From Neoscytalidium dimidiatum (lineage: Eukaryota; Ascomycota; Dothideomycetes; Botryosphaeriales; Botryosphaeriaceae): a stretch of 64,000 nucleotides of DNA. The DNA lies in assembly GCA_037367355.1 (NCBI GenBank), contig CM074695.1:1798001-1862000 (forward strand), given 5' to 3'. A program made the translations under genes and the position numbers. Under the pieces are notes generated by a model. That model had not been told where the DNA came from. It searched no databases and saw only the letters and a list, made by a program, of their open reading frames with translations. Positions 10,217-22,325 of the stretch are shown piece after piece (positions within the stretch are counted from its first letter, which is position 1; the number at the start of each line of letters is the position of its first letter).

Positions 10217-12125
10217 GGTGGCGATTGAGTAGTGCCAGGCGGCGCAGGGCTGGTGCAATTGATTGTGCAAGCTTTGGAGGTGCAAGAAAAGGGTAGCAAT
10301 GGAGCAGAGAGGGGGATGGAGGAGCAGAGGAGGGCGGGGTATGAGGTAAGAGGAGGGGCGGGGAGGGCGCGGGTAGATCTTAGTCTAGTGCTTGGTGAGC
10401 TTGTTTTCCGGCGACCTTCAGCGGCAGCAGCGGCCGGTCGGCGTGGTCGCGTTGCGTCAGCGGGGGCCGTGGCTGGAGGCATGAGAGTAGCAACGGCGAC
10501 ACAGGATTCGGCGACACTGGTCGAATGTCAAACACCAGGTTGGCTCACGGCCACCACAAACCTGACGTGTGCCGCCGTGGGTGGCGGGCTCTGCGGCGCC
10601 GCGTACGTAGGCCATGTGGCCCCTCCAGCCCGCCAGCCCCTCACCCCTCCACACCCGGCGTCAAGCGAGATGGCCGCAGATGCAGATCCACTCGCCGTGC
10701 CCTGCCTGCCAGCTCGTTCCTGGCGCTGTGCCCGCCTCCCACCACTGCTCCTGCCGATCTCCATCGTCTGCCAGCGCGTGCCAGCCTCCGGGCCCTCCAG
10801 CATGGGTGCGTGGGCCGACGCTGGCGAGGCCGCCGCTCACCTCGCAGGCCCCACACCGCCCATCACCTCCTCAATTCCACGCACGCACATCACGAGAGAC
10901 CAAGGCCCGGTGCGACCAGCGACGGCTTCAAACCGCGCTCCGGGAAACCCGCTATTGAGGCTGTGTGCGTTTTCCGAATTGGCGGTGAGCAGAGGGGCCC
11001 GCCGATGTTGCAAGCGCCGGTTCTGGCCTTGCGGCTACGCGCGGAACGCGTCCCTGATTATCAGATAAATCCAGCATTCTGCGACACCGCGAGAGCTATT
11101 TTCCCAAGTTCCAGACTGCGAACCATCACTTCTCCATGGGTCCGCCGTAGATCGTCGTTTTGCTCCCTCCTGCTCATTGGCTGCCTCGCAAAACCGCTCC
11201 CCTGTCGTTGCGAGCAAGCAGAGCCGAGACTGCGCAAGGTAGATGAATAACTGCGTCCGTGGCGACTCAGCGCTCCTCTGTCCTTCGCGCAACCGACTCG
11301 ACCGAAGACACCGTGTGCTGGTATTTTCCGGTTCCAAAAGCCAAGAAGCCCACTTTCGCCTCCTCCGCCCGACCAACTAAGCAACATTCTCCCTCTCCTG
11401 CCAAGCGCGGCGACCTCCGGCAACAAGTTATGATTCTCCATTTACACAATTGTACATGTCCGTTACCCCGACCGAAGGCCCCATGGTCTTATTTTCTCCG
11501 TGCCAAGCTGCCTCACATCCTCCCATCCCCTCCCTTCTATGATACACGTGGCGCGAAAAAGCAAACTTCCGTCGTCAGTCGTAGTAACCTCTTGATATGC
11601 ACCGGGTTTCCCTTCAATCCAGGAGCAGAAATCATAACGCAAAACTGACAGCGGTATAAACAGAATGACGGAACTGAGCTGAACGAAAGGTACTAAACAA
11701 TTAAGCCGCAACTGTAATGTGTAACCGAGACGAGAAAAGTCCATCCGGAAGGACTTGACGAAAAATTAGTCCGCTTGAACGCTCGAGCTCCACTCGCTTT
11801 CCGCTTAATGAAAAGTAGATACGAATCCTTATGTTGTGTTTTTCTTTCCGACGCCTTGGAAATGCCAGATAGTTTTTGCCCAGTCAGGATGTCGGTCGGA
11901 AGGGACCCACAGAATGCGCTCCGTCCGGAATATTGTAATGTCCCTCATGCGATTTCCCCTCCGCAATGATGCTCAAGAAAATTTCCCATCTTCCCTTTTT
12001 TTTTCCCTTGACTTTTCTCGAGGCGAACCAATATTACCCTTGACCCGCAAAACGGTAAGAACGGACCCGAACGCGCACCAGAACCCACTCTTTTTAGAGC
12101 CCCCATCCGGTCTATCGCCTCGTCT
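10217..12125. other. GC-rich intergenic region, GAD promoter
   Basis: This 1.9-kb stretch lies upstream of GAD and downstream of the Zn2Cys6 gene, both on the minus strand. Several overlapping ORFs on both strands have no recognisable domain and look like GC-driven shadows. Composition turns AT-richer towards 11.5–12.1 kb, consistent with a 3' UTR. Confidence 0.5.
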
Positions 12126-14859
12126 TTAAATGATGTTCGCAATGCTTATCCTGCTCGTTCCGCCCGCGCTTGCCGAACTACCCGAGCTTCCTGGTGGCGG
12201 TCCTGCTCCAGCACCTCCCTCTGCCCCTGGAGGAGGATGTGCGGGTGGAACACTGCCGCTTTCCGGGGCCAGTTGAACTCTCGTGCCCGCGTTGTGTGGG
12301 CTAGGCTGGTAAAATGCCGGCTGCTGCATCTGTGTGTGCACATGCTGCTGTCTGGACCGTTGCTCCTCCAGAAGCGCCGCTATTTGCCGCTCGACGCGCT
12401 CCCACCCGCCCCACTCGCGCGATTCCTTATCTGTGAGCATCGAATTCATGCGGGGCGCAGGGAAGCCTTCGTCGTCCTCTTGCATTGGCTCCCCGTTTTC
12501 GCTGTCGAACGAGGAGTTGCGTGCTTTGGCCGGATCCTTGGCAACGGCCGTCGCGTTCAGAGGGTTTGGCGGTTGGGTCGTCGCCGGCGGCGTGTTGAGC
12601 TTGATGCCCGTCTCGCTGCCCGCCCAAACCCAACTGTTCTCCGTGCACCCCTGCAGGTCACCGCTCACGTAGGCCAGCATCTCCTCGTCCATCTCGAGCA
12701 TGTTTTGCGATCCGTTTCCGCTCTGTACGCGCTCCGTGAGCCGATCCAGGAAGAAGGCCAGATTCCGTCCGCACGCCGTGTTGACTTTTCTGGTCGATCC
12801 AATGGCGGCGCTGACGCGCACGCATGTCAGCGCCGAGACATAGTCGGCACGGAAGCACAGGATCAACATGCATCGCCAGAGATGGGTGCACAACATGTGC
12901 TTCGCAGTTGCTAGGATGCGCGCCTGCCAGCTGTCGCCACGGAAGCTCGGCTCGCCGGGGGTATCGTGGAATGCCGGCGGCGACAGCATGCTGCGCGAAA
13001 TATATTTGGCTGTGTCCTGTGCGACTAGCAGGCAGCGGTTGAGTGCATCTACGCGCTCCGCGGGGTGGCACGCGGACGACAAGTTATGCCTGGCCAAGTG
13101 AAACCGCGTGAATGGCAGCACGAGGACAGACGTTAAAAGCGCTGGATCGACATAGCTTTCAGGTCCTAGTTGGTGCGTCTCCGGAAACGAAGACATAATG
13201 GCGCGGAAGTATTCCTCGTACGTCTGGAGTGTGCTCAATGTTACCGTCCTTGCTTTGAGCGTCTTCTTCAATTGAGATATAAAGCGTAAGACTGGAATGG
13301 TTGTGTGAAGCGTGGTCATGGTCGGCTGTCCTGGTGGGGGTCGCGAGATTCCGTGGGGCTGAATGTAGCTGTCGTCAACTGGAGATGGCCATGAGACGTC
13401 GCAATCCTCATCGTCAATGAGGACCGGCCTGCCAACCTCGAGCGAGAGGAGCCTAGGGAGGATTAGCTAAAACAGAAGCCATCCGAAGCGAGCGAATCTC
13501 ACCTGTCCCACGAGTAAATCGACCACCAGACCCGTCTTCGCAATTCTCCCTCGACTACAGGCCACGGTCCCGTCTCATAATGTAATCCTAGGTCCTGAGC
13601 TATTCTGACTGCCGATCCCAACCATACCCATCCCGCCGACTTGAGGTTTATTTCGGTCAGGAAAACACTAACGAGCAATGTGGTCCTGGCATGGTCAACG
13701 GTCAGATCATCCGACCAAGTGTTGATACTCCGTGCTGCAATCTCCATAAACGTTTTGCCTTCCGCCTCTGCGGACGGCGATCCAGGAGACGAGTCAGTGG
13801 TTTGAAGACTTCCACAAGCTAACACCGCGAAGAATACCGCAACGCCGATCTGAGGGGATCCTTGAAATGTCCCAGCAGCGTAGATCTTCTCAACCTCAGC
13901 CATCAACGTTGGCCAATGGACCAGGGGCACGCGAAGATGCGTAGAGCCATAGTACTGGGACAACAGTTGATCTGTGACAGGTCTTGGAGGGAGCGCGAGA
14001 TTTGAAGATGGGTACGATGCTTGAGGGGCATTGTGTCGATAGGGTGGAGGTGCTTTGAAAATTCCACGGCTGTAGATGCGAATATTCTTTCGGACGTGGT
14101 CGAAGTTCCCCATCGGGGGAGGGCCGTGCTTGCGTTCTGAGCTAGGAACTATGTCGGGCAGATTCAACGTCGGAACGTCGGCCGTTTGCTTGTCGATGTC
14201 CATTGCGCCGCCGTGTTGGAGCATGGAACGTAGTTGAGAAATTTGATGTTTCGCTTCCGCCAGCTGGCTTTGCAGATCCTGCACCTGCTTGATTGAGGAC
14301 ATGCGGCGGTTGGTTTCCTGCATCTCGGTCAGCGCACTTTCAGAACGGTCAGTGAAGAGAGATGTGCCTTTGTGAACTGGCACCTAACGCTCCTGCTCGA
14401 GCACTCAGAGCAGCTGGAAGTCTCCGTAGCGTCGCATTTGACCTTGCGTTCTCGACAAGCATCGCAGGACGGATCTTTACGCCGCTGTCGGTACGCTCTC
14501 TTGGTGGCAGATAGGCCTCCAGAGATGTGTGTCGGCGAAATTCCTGAGCCTGACATGGCGGCATCCGGGATTTGTTCGTGGATGCTCCCCGGAAGACTGC
14601 CAGCAGCGGTGCTAGGTGAGGTTGACGAATTGCCGTAGGAGTAGGTGTATGGAGTAGTGCTGTAGCTTCGTGGAGAACGAGCTATCGTTTGGGGAGGAAG
14701 AGAGGGCGTCTGGAGGCCATGTGGGCGAACTGAGGAGCTCAGGCTGAAGAGGCTCGAGGCTGGGGGAATAACGGTCTGTGGGGAAGCGTTGGAGGACACG
14801 GAGGAGGATTCATGACTGTGGATAGTGTGAGATTGCTGGCGCGTATACGGGTTATCCAT
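12126..14859 (-). CDS. Zn2Cys6 transcription factor with fungal-specific TF domain
   Basis: Nuclear DNA-binding regulator of 877 aa from exons 14859–14368, 14317–13503 and 13452–12126 (2634 nt). The zinc cluster is CX2CX6CX7CX2CX6C at Cys132, 135, 142, 150, 153 and 160. It is followed by a linker and a heptad-like segment (QVQDLQSQLAEAKHQISQLR) suited to dimerisation. The middle region (SQYYGSTHLRVPLVHWPTL, then the GVAVFFAVLACGSL helix) fits the fungal-specific TF domain (PF04082). The N-terminus is Ser/Pro/Thr-rich and the C-terminus Pro/Gly/Ser-rich. Intron 1 (50 bp) appears to use a GC–AG boundary: it is the only option that keeps the sixth Cys and joins QFTK to ETNRRMSS in phase. The start is the ATG reading MDNPYT. 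An upstream in-frame ATG would add 34 residues. The target genes are unknown. Confidence 0.92.
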
Positions 14860-15834
14860 CTTGACTCGGAGGAGCAGCTGGCGGCTGCGCTCGAAAAGAT
14901 GATGGGTCCCAAGGCACTCGGTTGCTGCCGAGATCTCTGCGGGTCGCCTCGGAGTAGACAAGACTCGGGCCCTTTCTGAAAGAGGGAACTAGATGGACAA
15001 ACCCTTGTCGGCACCATACAGCGGCGAAGATCTCAGTGGTGCTTTGATAGGATGATGGCGTGTCGTGCTGAGTCAAAAATAGAGTCGGGGGCTGTTGCTG
15101 GGCCTTGTACGGCTGGGCCAGGCAAGCACACAGATTGTGCGACCAGAGGCAGAGGATGCCGATTTGCTCGGAAGCCAGGTGGAGGATGATCCCGCGCTGA
15201 AGTATGGACGGGATGGCCAGCTGCAGGCGGCGGCGTCAGCACAGGTACATGAACGGCTGAAGCCGGGTGAAGCCGACCGGGTAAGCAGTCAATGGTCGGC
15301 AGGCAGCAGAATTGGGCCTGGGCAAGAGCGGGAATGGAGCTGGATGCGGTGCGCGGTCGGGACGGGCGAGCATTTGCAGCGCTCCGCGCGTGACCACGAG
15401 GAGCGTGTGGCGGGACAGACGAGAGAAGAGAGGGATCAGGCCTACCTATCACGGCTGCTGCTGCAAGTGCATAGGACCCCGGCTAGCAGATCGAGAGGGG
15501 CCAGGCGAGGATGCTCCCGCCGGGAAGGGATCAACGGGAGGCTCCCAAGAGGCCTCTGCCAGAAGATGAGGTCCCGCTGGAGGAGGGCGGCGGCGGCGGC
15601 GGAGGAGGAGGCTGCGCTGGCTGAGAGCGCGCGGGCTCAATTGAGGGAGCCTTGAAATTAGATAACTGGAGCTCTGCCTCGGTCGATGGGAATTTTTTTG
15701 GCCTTGCCCCCCTGGCGGGTGAGGCTGAAGCGGGCGCGGTCACTGGCGGTCCTTGGTCAACGCGGGCTTCGTGCGTGTGCCTTCGCGCGTGGCGCCACAG
15801 GGCAACGGGCGGGCCATACCTGGATGCGGGCAAC

Positions 15835-15856
15835 GGTCAGCGGTCAGCGGTCAGCG
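15835..15856. repeat. Tandem heptamer, CGGTCAG type, three units
   Basis: Three period-7 units with a partial fourth read CGGTCAG. The reverse complement is CTGACCG, which resembles the other heptamer arrays. Confidence 0.85.
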
Positions 15857-16273
15857 GCCCGCATATTTGATTGAGCAGCGGTAGGACAGCATGTTCGTAT
15901 CGTTCTCGTGCGGAGCGTTCTGGGTGGGACTGCGCTGGGCCGGGCCATGTAAGTAGGCAGCTCCAGAAGGGCGGGCGATCAGTCGAGCATGAGGCATCAG
16001 CGGCGGCGGCAGGCTCCATTAGGGAAGATGGTGATCTCGAATTAGTTGGTACGGTACAGGCTCGGGCGCGGAGACGACCCAGCGAGCAGGACAAGGCCCA
16101 GGACAGCCGCGGGCAATAATCTGGGCGCGCAGGGCCAGGGTCCTCTATTTGCCGCCGCTTCGACGGCGGGATCTAGGATCCAAGAGGGTAGGCAAAAATC
16201 TTCACCAGTTGCAATCCCTGCAGGGGCCGCCTGCCCGGTAGGGGCATACGGAGCCGGGGGCGCGCGCGGCGGC

Positions 16274-16298
16274 GTGCGGTGCGGTGCGGTGCGGTGCG
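16274..16298. repeat. Tandem pentamer GTGCG, five units
   Basis: Five exact 5-bp copies, directly followed by a (GCT)n-like stretch to about 16345. Confidence 0.9.
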
Positions 16299-16786
16299 TG
16301 CTGCTGATGCTGCTGCTGCTGCTACTTGCTGCTGCTGCTGCTGCCGCCGCCGCTGCGTGTGCTTGAGCTTACAATAATAGGTGTGCCTGTGCCTGCTTCC
16401 ACCCTCGGCCCCCAACTGCCTGGGAAGGCGCTCCCCATCTAGCGGCGTTTTTCTTTCTGATGCGCGCGCCGCCTGCTTGATGCGGCGTCTAGCCCTACGT
16501 CTGCCCTGCCCAGTCCCAGTCGCTGTCCCAGTCGCTGTCCCGGCCGCCGCGCGCTGCTCTGCCACTGTCGCGCAATGCGGAGCAGCCCGCGCCACTGCCC
16601 TGCCACCATCTTGCCGTTCACACTGCCCGCCCGGCGGCCGACTGGCTGCCTGCTAACCGACGGTCCAACCAGCAGCGACGGTCGGTGCGCGAGTCGCAGG
16701 CCCGGCAGTCTGGAGAAATGCGCGGCAGGTGGCTGGGTGCTGCCGCGGCGCTGCTGGCGCTGCTGGTGTTGCCGGTGCCACTGGCA

Positions 16787-16788
<2 letters not shown>

Positions 16789-16819
<31 letters not shown>
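16789..16819. repeat. (GCT)n microsatellite
   Basis: About ten uninterrupted trinucleotide units in non-coding DNA. Confidence 0.9.
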
Positions 16820-16820
<1 letters not shown>

Positions 16821-17622
16821 GGCGCGGGCGGCGCGTAGCGGACAGTGGCTCGCGGGGCCCGGGCTGCTGGGAGTAGGAGAGGGCCCTTGGGGGTTCTGGC
16901 AGCTTTGAGCTCTGTCGCGGGCGCGATCTGGATTATTCTGGCCGCGCGCGCGGTGGCCTGAGAGGGCGGGCAATTTGTGGCCGGAGCGTGGGCCTGCTCC
17001 GGGCAGGTCGGCCGCGTCTGGATGTCTGGATGGCCAGCAGCCAGCAGCCAGCACTCTACGCGAGGCTGTTAGCGTCGGCGCTGTCTCACCCTGCGCAGCG
17101 CGAGGGAGCCGCACGGTAAATTTGGCAGCAGTCGCGTGCGAGCCCGGCGGGGTGGGATTGGCATTGTGGCATGGCCTGCGGTGGGCGGTGGGTGGAGGGC
17201 GGTGGCAGCGGCACGCTGGGGCAAACGCCTCAGGCTTCCCTGGAGAGCGATCTGCGCAAATGTCAAACAGCCAGGCCAGCAGATCTCGCGCGCGGGATCT
17301 CCGTGCGCGCTGCCCTGCCACCCTGCCCACGCCCCGTTTCGGCAGTCGGATTCCTCCGCCCTCCCGCCGGCGGCGACAGACCAAGCACCACAAGCAGGCA
17401 TTGGCATGTTCCGAGCGCACATCATCCTCCACAGCGCCCCGGCCTTCGCACCGCTTCCCGTTAGGATTTGCCGCGCGCGCGCTCGGCTGGCCAGCAACTG
17501 CCGCCGTCGCCTCCTCCAAAAGCCCCTCCGCGTCCCTCCTTCGGCCCGGCACCAGCTTTCGGCGCGCGTCACGATGATCTCGCGAGCCCGGCAGTCGACC
17601 TGCTGCCAAAGCCGCCCGCCGT

Positions 17623-17646
17623 CCCAGTCCCAGTCCCAGTCCCAGT
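17623..17646. repeat. Tandem hexamer CCCAGT, four exact units with a decayed tail
   Basis: Four exact 6-bp copies. Diverged copies continue to about 17676. Confidence 0.9.
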
Positions 17647-17843
17647 CCCCGTCGCAGTCTCAGTCCCGGTCCCAGAAATTGCCTCTGGGCAGATCCTGCC
17701 CCGGTGCTGCCTGCGCGGCCTTGAGCCCGCCCGCCGATCCCCTCGTGTGCAGCACGAGTACCGATCTGTCTGCAGCCCGCCCGCCGCCTGTTGCGCCGCA
17801 CCCCAGCGCTGGCCTGCTTCCCGCATCGCAGAGCCCTGCTCGC

Positions 17844-17871
17844 CGCCAGCCGCCAGCCGCCAGCCGCCCGC
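17844..17871. repeat. Tandem heptamer, CGCCAGC type, four units
   Basis: Three exact period-7 units and one diverged unit (CGCCCGC). Confidence 0.9.
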
Positions 17872-18515
17872 AGTCCGCAGTCGTGAGATGGACCGTAGAC
17901 CTTAGGCCTTCAACCTTGAACCTTGGACCTTTGGATCCTCTCGACTGCAGCCCGCACCAGGATCGTTTTCGTGGGACGGCGGCGAAAGGGCTGTAAGCCC
18001 GGCCGCCTCGATCGCCCGTAGCCGGAGGCTTGCAGCCGCGTCAAAAGGGCAATGATCAGTAAGGCCAACACGTGCGCGCGGTGTGGCAAACGCGCCAAAA
18101 AGAAAGGTGCAATTGAGTTTGACTAACGGCCTTCTCGTCATTTCACAACAGGCCTCGTCGGTCCACTGTCGCAGGACGCTGCCAGGCTTGACGATCTCCG
18201 CGTATACGAGAGTCTGCATGGCGGCGAAGGTCCCCTGTCCGAGGCTTGGCATGGAATTGGCCTGCTTGGCCAGGCGTTCCAGACTCCTTCCACCCCATCG
18301 CTGCTCTGCGACACTTACGACGCCCGTGGCCGCCAGACGCTGTCACGCCCGTTGGAGGCTCATCCTCGCCGGCGCGGAGACGGCGCCGTTACCCCTATCC
18401 CAGGAACGGGCAACGCTGGTGCGCGTCGCCGGAGAATCTTCACGTGGACCGCCCTCCCGCTCCGAGAGCCAAACTTCGGATCCGGCCGTCGCCCGCGCGC
18501 CGCTGGCCGCGAACC

Positions 18516-18550
18516 GCTGGACGCTGGCCGCTGGCCGCTGGCTGCTGGGC
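18516..18550. repeat. Tandem heptamer, GCTGGCC type, five units
   Basis: Five period-7 units read GCTGGAC, GCTGGCC, GCTGGCC, GCTGGCT and GCTGGGC, about 300 bp upstream of the adenine-deaminase-type start. Confidence 0.9.
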
Positions 18551-18627
18551 CTCCGTTGGCCGTCCGTCGTTCTCTGCTGGAATCTGTGACCGGCATCGCC
18601 CGGTTCGACGCTGCCGGCGCGCGCTGA

Positions 18628-20002
<1,375 letters not shown>

Positions 20003-21947
20003 AGACTGGATGAACATATTTGATGGATCAATCGTCATTGATTGTCCCGAAAAGAAAAGTTTTGTTGATGCTTATAGAATATTGGTAAATAGGCTTGCGA
20101 TACCAAATAGACCGTGGTTGTTGATAGAGCTCCTTTGTGGGTATAGAGTATTCAAATGATAGATTGGGACCAGCTCGCACTATTCTCGTCTCTGAGCGCG
20201 TGGGATGACTTGCTTTTTTCCGTGATCAGCTGGTATACTTCATGGGCCCCTCCTGTTTACCGGCGACGAGAACCGAGGGAGAACATGTTCAAACAGCTGT
20301 GTAGGCGAGGTCGCCGTGCGGGAACAGGATTTCCACAGCGAAAAGGAAACGTACGAAGCATAGTTGTAATTGGAGTCAAGCGCCAAAACGGAGCTGCGCA
20401 AATTGTATCGACTAGTGAGACAGATAGAAGATCTGTGCGATGGTGATGACGGAAAGGAGAGGAGTAGCTGCCCCTTGATTATTTTCTAATCCAGGGCTTT
20501 AAGTTTAAGTGATTACGTGTCTGAAATGGGGAAAGCATGTTCAAGATGCTGGTTCTTTGATGCTCGTATACAAGCTCATAAGGACAGAGTAATGTGCATT
20601 GCCTCTTCTTCCTTTTGTTTACTCAAATCTGTCTATCAGGTTTACCGCGCTCATAAAGCTGTCTCTTCTTCCTCTTCGCGATATGTGTCTATGTGGAAGG
20701 CGGCGCCACTCGCTTATCGAGCGATGCCGGGATTCCGGCATCGGCCGCGAAGGTATTCATTGCCCCAAAATCTTCTCTTTAACCTTTCCAACAACCGTAG
20801 ATCATATTCTTTTTTGACCTTTCTGCCGCGCCGCACCAGGCACAGCCTCCAACAGCGGCTTTCTGTCCGGAGCCCTACCTTTGCCACCACCAACTGCAGC
20901 CAAAACAAGATCGTCCCGTCTCTTCGCCTCACCTTCGCCTTGTTGACAAGCCTTCCAAGCCTTGGTTCTTCAAGAACCCTGCCAATGAGCGTCAACGTCG
21001 CTTCGTTTGCAGTACGCGTCGACCACGGCTTCACCCCAATCCCTAAATTAAGCCTTTACCTTCACAGCAAGACCTATGAAGCGGAACGAGATGACTCGGA
21101 AATACCTGGCTGTTAGAAATTCGTGGCAGACACTGTATTTATTCGATCACTTCTCGGTAAGTGTAAGTGATGTGGACCGAGCGCCTGTGTCCACAAAGTC
21201 ATGAGGTGAAAACAGCGTACAGTCGCAGATATCAACCTCCATACTACAATAAACATAATATGCACGAGGGGCTCATGCATTGATCTTGACCCCAAATGTG
21301 TTAATACAGTCGATCATTTACATCCGGACGACTGCTTCGTACGCCTGTGGGATGTGCCCAGTGAGCAGTGTGTATGCTGTTGCGATATCGTCAGGATCGT
21401 CCCAGTGTGGGCGGAGGGGTGATCTCCTTCACTACCTGGAGTGCAAAGATCACAACTAGACTTGTCAATCTCTTGTATTTCTAATCTTCTCTTTTGCCAT
21501 TCCAGAAATTTCAATGCTACACGACACATCCTGCAACCGTCGTGCTACGTAGTGGGTCCTTCTGCATCATAGTATGATGTAGAGACAGAAGTACGAATCG
21601 AATCATCAACAATCATCAAGGCAGTTCTTTTCTCATTCTCAACAAAATAAGTATTCTAGTGTTTACAGGAATGCGCTAGTAGTATAGAAAGTAGACCAAT
21701 GCCGCGTCGATGAGTGGCGCGCCAAAGAATATAGAACAGTATGGGGCCTGAGAAAAGTATCTTCGGTGGTGGGCCCTCATTCGCTAAAGAGTTGCACCAA
21801 CTCTAACACGATGAAAACCTCTTGTGGGGGAGTGTCTCAAAGTATCCCTTGACCCTAAGAGCGGTCAATTATGTCGGATCTATCAAAACCTGAGAGTCAG
21901 CTTGTCGTACTGCTATGGGAGGCTGCCTGCTGACCATACCTTTTCAT
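20003..21947. other. AT-richer gene-poor intergenic region
   Basis: This 1.9-kb stretch lies between two convergent genes. The longest ORF (plus strand, 20517–21116) has no recognisable domain or signal peptide, and I do not call it a gene. No repeats or transposon ends were seen. Confidence 0.45.
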
Positions 21948-22325
21948 TTAGTCACAATCAACCGTCTTTGAGTCCAGGGGTGTCCAGGTGCGAGCAACTT
22001 CCCAGTCACCCAGATCAAACGTTTTCGATGTCGTCTGCCATTCCCTAAAGCGCCAAGCAGTGACCGTGCAGTAACAGCGAGGGTCGGCTGCGTTGCAGGA
22101 GTCGCAGCCGGTGAATTGAGAAGTCAGTGCCTGGCCGTAGATGTTCTCGTTGGCGGCGCTGAAGCTCTTGATCGTCTCCCGGATGCTGGCACAACCGGTG
22201 TTGTAGGGGGCAGCACCATCAGTGCAAGTAGCCTTGGCTGACTTGAACTGAATAGTGTAACGCGTGCAGCCGAGAGCGGCACTGGAAAGAGAGAGAAGCG
22301 TGAGGGTAGTGCTGAGGAGCTGCAT
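21948..22325 (-). CDS. Small secreted cysteine-rich protein
   Basis: Single-exon ORF of 125 aa. The first 19 residues (MQLLSTTLTLLSLSSAALG) form a clear signal peptide. The mature part of about 106 aa has eight Cys (positions 20, 34, 45, 74, 77, 84, 86, 124), an even number consistent with disulphides in an extracellular protein. The spacing CX2CX6CXC at 74–86 is compact. No known domain was recognised. Small size, secretion, Cys content and position in a gene-poor AT-rich stretch are typical of candidate effectors, but no function is shown. The product ends in a Trp-rich region (WRFREW, DLGDW). Confidence 0.75.
   Translation of the reverse strand: MQLLSTTLTLLSLSSAALGCTRYTIQFKSAKATCTDGAAPYNTGCASIRETIKSFSAANENIYGQALTSQFTGCDSCNAADPRCYCTVTAWRFREWQTTSKTFDLGDWEVARTWTPLDSKTVDCD

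Noticed and set aside
16653..17801. 382-aa minus-strand ORF in the GC-rich divergent region
   Set aside because: Arg/Ala/Gly/Pro-rich with no domain, crosses several simple repeats, and overlaps equally long ORFs on the other strand; GC content explains it.
20517..21116. 199-aa plus-strand ORF after the adenine-deaminase-type gene
   Set aside because: No domain, no signal peptide, Ser/Leu/Arg composition typical of random frame, and no splice context.
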